Both the position numbers and the translations under genes were made by a program. DNA of 19,011 nucleotides from SCUN01 sp964343975 (GTDB lineage: Bacteria > Acidobacteriota > Vicinamibacteria > Vicinamibacterales > SCN-69-37), in assembly GCA_964343975.1 (NCBI GenBank), contig CAYFLU010000058.1, positions 1-19,011 on the forward strand, given 5' to 3'. The notes beneath the pieces are model-generated. The model was not told the DNA's origin. It was given only the letters and a program-made list of their open reading frames with translations, and made no database searches. Below, piece by piece: positions 13,628-19,011 of the stretch (its first letter is position 1; every line of letters begins with the position of its first letter).

Positions 13628-16600
13628 CTATCGCCGCGCGAGCTCGAGCGCGCGCAGGATCAGCTCGGCATCCGTATCCGCGAACAGTCGCGGGAAGCGC
13701 GCGCGCAGGTCGGATGGCAACGTACCCGCGTCGAGGGCGTGCGCCAGCGCGGCCACACCGGGATCGGTGCCCGGGCGATCGGCGGCGGCGAGCACGCGTG
13801 GCACGTCACCGCGCCGGCTGAGCGTCTGCAGCGCCGGAATCGCGAGCACATCGGTGATGGCGAGCGCGCCGCCGGGCGTCGTGGCGGCGGCAATCTGGGC
13901 GAGGGCATCACGCTCGGCGCCGGCGCGCTGCTGACGCCGCGCCAGCTCGGCCCGCAGGAAGAGCAGTAACCGCTCTTCAGGCACGTACGGCCGCCCCTGC
14001 CCCAGATGCTCCGGCCATTCAAACGCCTGCGTGACGTGGCTACCGGCCGCGTCGAGCCGGTCCGCGCGGATCTCGTCGAGCGCGGCCAGCACGTGCGCCT
14101 GCACGTACAGCTGATGGCTCTCGCGCGCGCCCTCCGACGGCAGCACGCGTGCCGTGTTCAGCACCGTCACGGCATCGGCGCCGCGGTCGAGATGCACGAG
14201 CGACTTCGCGTGCAGGATCTGCAGATTGAAATCGTCGCGGAACCGCTCGAGCGCCGCCGTTGACGCGGCCAGTGCCTCGGCCCATCGTCCCTTCGACTGG
14301 TAGTACTGGATCAGCGGCAGATGGAGCACGCGCGTGCTGCCGGCATAGGCGGTGGCGCGCTTCAGATCCTCTTCTGCCGCATGCCGCGCGTCGGCCGGAT
14401 CCGCCGCGAGCGTCAGCGCGGCGCGCGTGGCGTAGAACACCGGCTCGCGCGGTGTGGTGCCGACTGGCACGAGCAGCGCCAGCGCTTCGTCACCGCGATC
14501 GAACGCCCAGAGGTTCAGTGCCGCGAGGTAGGTCCACGACCAGTGCTTCGTCGTGTCGGCGGCCCAGCGCAGCACGGGCAGCGTCTCTGCGCGATACGGA
14601 AACACGAGCGTGATGTCTGCCGGGGCCAATGTGCCCGTTCGCGTGAGATAGGCGCGCCACGCGCGCGCGAGCGTGTCCGGGCGCGACATCGGCGTCATCG
14701 CCAGAATCGACGCCGCATCGTCGGCGAGTCCTCGTCGTGCGTAGCCAGACGCCAGTTCCATGATCGACTCGTCGGGGAACTCGCTGCGCAGCCCGGCCTG
14801 AAACGCTGTGGCGGTGCCGTCGCCGGGGAATCCGAGATAGCGCTCGGCGCGCACGAAGTGGTTGAGCGGATCGAGCGCGGCGATCTCCTTCAGCGCGTCC
14901 GCCGCGCGACTCTCTTCGCCGGCGCGCCGCTCGGCAATCGCGAGCGCTTCCCAGGACGTGAGGTTGAGGCGGTTGTAGTCGAGCGCATGGCGCGCGTAGC
15001 GCGCGGCCTCGGCCCAGTCGCGCCGCGCGAGCGCCAGCTCCGCGAGTGCTGTCGTGGCGGCCGCGCGATAGGTCATCGCGCGCGCGGCCCAGCCGTAGGC
15101 ATCGCGCGCATCCGTCGTCTTGCCGAGCGCGCGGTAGAGATTGGCCGCGATCATGTTGGCGGCGGCGTCGTAGGTGTCGAGACGCAGCGCTTTCGTGATG
15201 ACGGCGAGGCCCTCGGCGTACCGCGCGCGGCGATACTCGAGATCCGCCATCGCGAGGAGGCCATCGTGATGCCACGGGCTCGACGCCAGCACGCGCGCGA
15301 GCAATGGGCGCGCCTGTTCATAGCGGCGCGCCTCGATCAGCTCCTTCGCCTGGAACACGTCACGGTCTGCCGCGGGAATCGTCGCCACGGCCGCCGGATC
15401 GCTTTCGAACGGCCGCGACAGCGCGCGCGCCGCCGGATCCGAGTCGTAGCGAATGCCGAGCGCGGGCAGCTCGACGCGGTACGGCGTGCCGGCCGGATGC
15501 GCCGCAGTGACCACCGCGGGCACGAGCGGCGTCAGCGTCACTGGCTGCTCACTGACCACACGCTCGTTCACGAGCACGCGCACGGTGTCGTTCGCGCGCA
15601 TGAAGCTGTTCACGCCGATCCGCAGCGCGCCGTTGTCATCGCGCACCGCGATCGCGCCCTTCGACGACGCCGCTGTGAGGCCGCCGATGCCTTCGAGCGG
15701 GAACCACGTCTCGCTCCAGCGATCTGTTGCCATCGGATCGAATGCCGCCTGACGAATCGGCGTCTCGTCGGCGCCCGGCGTGTACTGCACGAGCAGTCGG
15801 CCCGCTTGATACTCGACGTACTGGCCCTGCGTGTCGGTGAGCAGGTCTTCCCAGATCCCGCCCGCGCGCGACAACGCCCACAGCCACAACTTCTGCCCGG
15901 GCATCTCGTCGTGCCGCGCCCAATGACCGAAGCCGAAGTTGGCCTGGTTGTAGTACCCGCCGAACACATCCTGCAGTTCGCCCACGACGTGGAACGACTT
16001 GTTGGCGCCGAACTTGTTGTCGGCGTACGACGGCAGGAAGTGTCCCGCCGCATCGAACGGCCAATCGTGCCGCGGTCCCGGATGGTCCAGATACGCGTTG
16101 CCGGGAATCGACATCGTCAGGTCGTCCTTCGCGAAGGCCGCCGCGGTCATCCAGTTGTAGTAGGGCTGCTCGATCGTCGTCGGGTTGTGCCAGAGCACGT
16201 GCGTTTCGAAGGCGGCCGAGTCGGCGGGCAGCCGGATCTCGACGCGCCACTCGGTGTGCGACGGCAGGTCCATCGTGCCGACGATGCAGCTCACCGAGCC
16301 GTCGGGGTTCTCGCGGGTGATGTAGTCGACGGGCGTGGCGGTGGACGGCGTGTGGCCGACGACGCCGAAGTTGAACTCGATGCCGCCGGAGGTCCACGGA
16401 CCGCGCAGCGCGACGTTGCGGAATTTCAGCGCGTCGTTCGTGTAGATGAAGTCGTGCCCGGTCTTCTTCACCCGCGCGCCCCAGATCTTGCCGCCGACGG
16501 CGGGGAGGATCTTCACTTCGATCAGGTCGTTCTCGAGCGTGACGACGTTCCAGCGCTGCGGCACGGGGTCATGCGCGTAGCCCTCGAACGAGAAGTACGG

Positions 16601-16780
16601 GTAGAGGCGCGTGTCTTTCGCGAGGATCGGAATCGGGTTCGGTTCAGAGAACGGGTAGGTCGGGATCTCGCGGAGACCTTCGTGCACCCGGGCTTTGGGT
16701 GGTGCGGTTTGCGCGGGAAGCGTCGCGAGGGCGAGCGTGGTGCAGGCGGCGGTGAGCAGCAGGACGGCGCGACGCGGCAT
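13628..16780 (-). CDS. Large secreted DUF5107-TPR protein
   Basis: A 1050-residue exported protein. A signal peptide covers about residues 1-24 (P-R-R then a leucine/alanine core, cut near L-P-A-Q). Residues about 55-345 match the DUF5107 region, a beta-sandwich related to galactose mutarotase and glycoside-hydrolase sandwiches: Y-P-Y-F-S-F-E-G-Y-A, E-N-D-L-I-E-V-K-I-L-P-A-V-G-G-K-I-W-G, then many aromatic residues such as Y-Y-N-W-M and L-W-L-W-A-L. Residues about 470-1040 are tetratricopeptide-like helical repeats, rich in A-L-A-x-A-x-R-x-A. No catalytic residues are assigned; carbohydrate binding or isomerisation outside the cytoplasm is the best guess. The start ATG at 16780 has GATAAT exactly seven bases upstream. 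The small secreted gene lies 32 bp upstream on the same strand. Confidence 0.9.
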   Translation of the reverse strand: MPRRAVLLLTAACTTLALATLPAQTAPPKARVHEGLREIPTYPFSEPNPIPILAKDTRLYPYFSFEGYAHDPVPQRWNVVTLENDLIEVKILPAVGGKIWGARVKKTGHDFIYTNDALKFRNVALRGPWTSGGIEFNFGVVGHTPSTATPVDYITRENPDGSVSCIVGTMDLPSHTEWRVEIRLPADSAAFETHVLWHNPTTIEQPYYNWMTAAAFAKDDLTMSIPGNAYLDHPGPRHDWPFDAAGHFLPSYADNKFGANKSFHVVGELQDVFGGYYNQANFGFGHWARHDEMPGQKLWLWALSRAGGIWEDLLTDTQGQYVEYQAGRLLVQYTPGADETPIRQAAFDPMATDRWSETWFPLEGIGGLTAASSKGAIAVRDDNGALRIGVNSFMRANDTVRVLVNERVVSEQPVTLTPLVPAVVTAAHPAGTPYRVELPALGIRYDSDPAARALSRPFESDPAAVATIPAADRDVFQAKELIEARRYEQARPLLARVLASSPWHHDGLLAMADLEYRRARYAEGLAVITKALRLDTYDAAANMIAANLYRALGKTTDARDAYGWAARAMTYRAAATTALAELALARRDWAEAARYARHALDYNRLNLTSWEALAIAERRAGEESRAADALKEIAALDPLNHFVRAERYLGFPGDGTATAFQAGLRSEFPDESIMELASGYARRGLADDAASILAMTPMSRPDTLARAWRAYLTRTGTLAPADITLVFPYRAETLPVLRWAADTTKHWSWTYLAALNLWAFDRGDEALALLVPVGTTPREPVFYATRAALTLAADPADARHAAEEDLKRATAYAGSTRVLHLPLIQYYQSKGRWAEALAASTAALERFRDDFNLQILHAKSLVHLDRGADAVTVLNTARVLPSEGARESHQLYVQAHVLAALDEIRADRLDAAGSHVTQAFEWPEHLGQGRPYVPEERLLLFLRAELARRQQRAGAERDALAQIAAATTPGGALAITDVLAIPALQTLSRRGDVPRVLAAADRPGTDPGVAALAHALDAGTLPSDLRARFPRLFADTDAELILRALELARR

Positions 16781-16787
16781 GCCGCGT

Positions 16788-16793
16788 ATTATC
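16788..16793 (-). promoter_or_regulatory. -10 element GATAAT of the DUF5107 gene (leaderless type)
   Basis: On the minus strand GATAAT is followed by seven bases (ACGCGGC) and the ATG at 16780, the same hexamer and spacing as the rhodanese gene. It lies in the 32-bp gap after the small secreted gene, so the DUF5107 gene can be transcribed on its own. No clear -35 is seen. Confidence 0.55.
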
Positions 16794-16812
16794 GCGCCGT
16801 CCTGTGTGAGGC

Positions 16813-17172
16813 CTACTTCTTCGTGAGGTCGGCGGTGAAGTCGATCTTCTGCGCGCCCATGTCGAACGTGGCGGTGCCTTTGAGGTGGCCGTTGGCGAGC
16901 TTCAACTTGAAGATCACCGTCATGTTGTCCACCGGCGGCTTGCCTGTGAGCGACACGTCGTCGCCTTCGACCGTGCCGGTGACCGGGATCATCTCTTCGG
17001 GCTTCTTCGGGTCGCCGACCTTGCCGGTGACGTCATTGCCCTGCTGCTTCAGTTCGAGCAGCGTCGCGAGCGGCGCCTGGCCGTCAACGACGAGGTTGCC
17101 CTCGTAGCTGCCCGTGACGTCAGCCGCGCGGAATGCCCGCGCCACAGTGCCGAGGAGGGCGACGGCGACCAC
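16813..17172 (-). CDS. Small secreted beta-rich protein of unknown function (start uncertain)
   Basis: A protein of about 119 residues from the GTG at 17172, or up to 131 if the start is further upstream. After a hydrophobic export segment ending near A-F-R-A-A-D-V, the mature part alternates short beta strands: T-G-S-Y-E-G-N-L, L-L-E-L-K-Q-Q-G-N-D-V-T-G-K-V-G, P-V-T-G-T-V-E-G-D-D-V-S-L-T-G, then K-L-A-N-G-H-L-K-G-T-A-T-F. This looks like the lipocalin-like small periplasmic proteins common in Acidobacteria, with no known role. Starting at 17172 leaves the signal peptide without its positive end. In frame upstream, CTG at 17193 gives L-K-S-I-A-A-V-V-V, and ATT at 17208 gives P-R-R-A-L-K-S-I, close to the start of the DUF5107 protein (M-P-R-R-A). 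No ATG, GTG or TTG exists there, so a rare start codon or a sequence error is likely. Confidence 0.75.
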   Translation of the reverse strand: MVAVALLGTVARAFRAADVTGSYEGNLVVDGQAPLATLLELKQQGNDVTGKVGDPKKPEEMIPVTGTVEGDDVSLTGKPPVDNMTVIFKLKLANGHLKGTATFDMGAQKIDFTADLTKK

Positions 17173-17208
17173 GACGGCCGCGATGGATTTCAGTGCACGC
17201 CTGGGAAT

Positions 17209-17454
17209 ACTCCGTCCGTGTGAGTGAGCCGCTGCCCGCCACGGAAGGAACGACGCAGAGGTAGAACTGGGTGAGCCGCCCTCATCTTACTGCGGCTTCA
17301 CCGGGATCTCTGCCACGCGATGCCCGCGCGTTAGGACCAGACGAGTGTGTGCTGCGAGCTGGGGAGACGCATACGCTCTAGGGAATCGGCGGCGCCACGC
17401 GGATCTTGAGTAGATGTACCTGAAAGGGCTGGCGCGCGGCGCGCGGGCCCGCAC
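17209..17454. other. Intergenic region with no supported gene
   Basis: About 250 bp between the divergent small secreted gene and the HerA-like gene. I see no plausible open frame with a start and family features, no tRNA cloverleaf and no clear terminator. It holds GC-rich tracts (two copies of GGCGCGC in a row at 17431-17444) just before the TACAAT promoter element. Confidence 0.6.
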
Positions 17455-17460
17455 TACAAT
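17455..17460 (+). promoter_or_regulatory. -10 element TACAAT of the HerA-like gene (leaderless type)
   Basis: TACAAT (five of six consensus bases) is followed by seven bases (TTCCGCC) and ATG 17468. There is no Shine-Dalgarno in those seven bases. The upstream 20 bp is almost pure GC, so the hexamer stands out; no -35 is seen. It fixes the start at 17468 rather than any earlier in-frame codon. Confidence 0.6.
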
Positions 17461-17467
17461 TTCCGCC

Positions 17468-19006
17468 ATGTCTGCTTCGCCGCTTCCGATTGCCCGCACG
17501 GCCGATGGCCGCGACCTCAACCTCCTGCCCGGTCTCGCCAATCGCCACGGCTTGATCACCGGCGCCACGGGCACCGGCAAGACCGTCACCCTGCAGGTGA
17601 TGGCCGAGCACTTCTCGCGCATCGGCGTGCCGGTGTTCATGGCCGACGTGAAGGGCGACCTCTCGGGCATCGCCGCGGCCGGCTCGCTCTCCGCGAAAAT
17701 GGACGCCCGGCTGAAGCAGCTCAAGTTCGATCCGCCGGCGTTTGCCGCGAGCCCGTCGGAATTCTGGGACGTGTTCGGCAAGGGCGGGCACAGCGTGCGC
17801 GCCACGATCTCCGACATGGGGCCGCTGCTCCTCAGCCGCCTCCTCGACCTCAACGACACGCAGCGCGGCGTGCTCACGATCGCGTTCAAGATCGCCGACG
17901 ACGGCGGGTTGTTGCTGCTGGATTCGAAAGACCTGCGCGCCATGCTGTCGTTCATCGGCGAGAACGCGAAGCAGTTCACGACCGACTACGGCAACATCTC
18001 GACGGCATCCATCGGCGCCATTCAGCGTGCCCTTCTTGAAGTTGAACAGCAGGGCGGCACCACGTTCTTCGGTGAGCCGATGCTGAACATCGAGGACCTC
18101 ATCCAGAATGTCGGCCAGAAGGGCGTGGTCAACATCCTCGCCGCCGACCAGTTGATGAACTCGCCGAAGCTCTACGCGACGTTCCTGCTGTGGCTGCTGT
18201 CGGAGCTCTTCGAGCATCTGCCGGAAGTCGGTGATCCCGAGAAGCCGAAGATGGTCTTCTTCTTCGACGAAGCGCACCTCCTGTTTGATGACGCGCCCGA
18301 TGCGCTCGTCGAGAAGATCGAGCAGGTCGTGCGCCTGATCCGCTCGAAGGGCGTCGGTGTGTACTTCGTCACGCAGAACCCGCTCGACCTGCCGGAGACC
18401 GTGCTCGGCCAGCTCGGCAACCGCGTGCAGCACGCGCTTCGCGCGTTCACGCCGAAAGACGCGAAGGCCGTGAAAACCGCCGCGTCGACGATGCGCGCGA
18501 ATCCGGCATTCGACACCGAGAAGGCGATTCAGGAACTTGCGGTCGGCGAAGCCCTCGTGTCGTTCCTCGATGAAAAAGGCAGTCCGACGGTCGTCGAGCG
18601 CTGCTGGATCTACCCGCCGGCCGGCCGCATCGGCCCGCTGACGCCAGAGGAGCGCAAGGCGATCATCGACAAGTCGCCGGTGAAGGACACGTACGAGAAG
18701 GTTGTCGACCGCGAGTCGGCCTACGAGAAGATCAAGGCCCGCGCCGCGGCGAAGAATGACGAGGCCGCTGCGGCCGGCTCAAATGCGCCCGCCGGCAACG
18801 CCCCGCTGGGTACCAGCGGCCCCGCGGCCAAGCCCGTGCCGTCGGGCCTCAATGACATCCTCTTCGGGACCACCGGCCCGCGCGGCGGGCACCACGATGG
18901 GTTGATCGACGTGGCGGCGAAGAGCGCCACCCGGGCCATTTCGAGCGGCATCGGCCGCCAGATCGTGCGGGGCGTGCTCGGCTCGATCTTCGGCGGGAAG
19001 CGCTAA
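17468..19006 (+). CDS. HerA-like/DUF853 P-loop ATPase (YjgR-type)
   Basis: A 512-residue ATPase of the HerA/FtsK-like helicase group, DUF853 family, to which Escherichia coli YjgR belongs. Walker A is G-A-T-G-T-G-K-T (32-39), followed by V-F-M-A-D-V-K-G-D-L-S-G-I. Walker B is M-V-F-F-F-D-E-A-H-L-L-F (262-273), and the sensor strand carries F-V-T-Q-N-P near 303-308. Residues about 430-512 form a charged then glycine/alanine/proline-rich linker ending in a conserved-looking tail (V-R-G-V-L-G-S-I-F-G-G-K-R). The cellular role of the family is not established; DNA translocation is inferred from HerA. No NurA nuclease gene or other partner is seen beside it, so a HerA-NurA repair or defence pair is not supported here. 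The start is ATG 17468. The stop lies 5 bp before the end of the window. Confidence 0.93.
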   Translation: MSASPLPIARTADGRDLNLLPGLANRHGLITGATGTGKTVTLQVMAEHFSRIGVPVFMADVKGDLSGIAAAGSLSAKMDARLKQLKFDPPAFAASPSEFWDVFGKGGHSVRATISDMGPLLLSRLLDLNDTQRGVLTIAFKIADDGGLLLLDSKDLRAMLSFIGENAKQFTTDYGNISTASIGAIQRALLEVEQQGGTTFFGEPMLNIEDLIQNVGQKGVVNILAADQLMNSPKLYATFLLWLLSELFEHLPEVGDPEKPKMVFFFDEAHLLFDDAPDALVEKIEQVVRLIRSKGVGVYFVTQNPLDLPETVLGQLGNRVQHALRAFTPKDAKAVKTAASTMRANPAFDTEKAIQELAVGEALVSFLDEKGSPTVVERCWIYPPAGRIGPLTPEERKAIIDKSPVKDTYEKVVDRESAYEKIKARAAAKNDEAAAAGSNAPAGNAPLGTSGPAAKPVPSGLNDILFGTTGPRGGHHDGLIDVAAKSATRAISSGIGRQIVRGVLGSIFGGKR

Positions 19007-19011
19007 TACCC

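Noticed and set aside
14321..17107. A 928-codon open frame on the plus strand opposite the DUF5107 gene
   Set aside because: It is very arginine-rich with no domain pattern, and the opposite frame has a signal peptide, DUF5107 and TPR features. Long antisense frames are expected in GC-rich genes.
17273..17400. Possible small minus-strand gene in the right intergenic region
   Set aside because: Only the tail of an antisense frame and a 13-codon frame are present; there is no ribosome binding site and no family resemblance.
1..19011. Mobile element, phage, CRISPR or toxin-antitoxin content
   Set aside because: No transposase, integrase, repeat array, att-like repeats or tRNA were seen, and base composition looks uniform across the window.

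Overview
This is a 19 kb window of GC-rich bacterial chromosome. It is densely coded, with very short or overlapping gene junctions. It has no tRNA, rRNA, CRISPR array, insertion sequence or phage gene that I can recognise. The mix of genes points to Acidobacteriota (Vicinamibacteria-like), with Gemmatimonadota as the main alternative. That mix includes a VWFA-related secreted protein of the type common in Acidobacteria, a very large secreted DUF5107-TPR protein, a small winged-helix regulator paired with a six-helix membrane protein, and signal peptides ending in A-x-A-Q. No phylogenetic marker gene is present, so the phylum is an inference.

Layout. 1-705 (+) is the 3' part of a LACTB2-like metallo-beta-lactamase-fold hydrolase. 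It runs into a convergent two-gene minus-strand operon (membrane protein, then winged-helix regulator; 1725 to 693). A short divergent promoter region around 1733-1780 holds a perfect 15-bp palindrome and separates that operon from a two-domain rhodanese sulfurtransferase (1788-2579). Then come an ankyrin-repeat protein (about 2639-3694), an M20 dipeptidase joined to it by an ATGA overlap (3691-5064), a SAM-dependent methyltransferase (5069-6046) and a Tet-family MFS exporter (6051-7268). A second plus-strand unit encodes a three-part ABC exporter: HlyD-type adaptor, ATPase and ABC-2 permease (7347-10501). A secreted VWA-like protein (10568-11419) follows.

The right part alternates in direction. 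A secreted M20 peptidase (12669 to 11416, minus) is divergent from a rhomboid protease with an extra N-terminal domain (12695-13591, plus), with only 25 bp between the starts. A 1050-aa secreted DUF5107-TPR protein (16780 to 13628, minus) lies downstream of a small secreted beta-rich protein (about 17172 or further upstream to 16813, minus). A HerA-like/DUF853 ATPase (17468-19006, plus) closes the window.

The most striking pattern is regulatory. At least five genes that begin a transcription unit have a -10-like hexamer (GATAAT, GATAAT, TACAAT, TAGACT, TATGAT) ending only 7-8 nt before the start codon, mostly without a usable Shine-Dalgarno. This is the arrangement expected for leaderless mRNAs. 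Genes inside transcription units instead rely on ATGA overlaps or 1-4 nt gaps. I did not find a clear new defence or mobile system; the best candidates for undescribed biology are listed in the findings.
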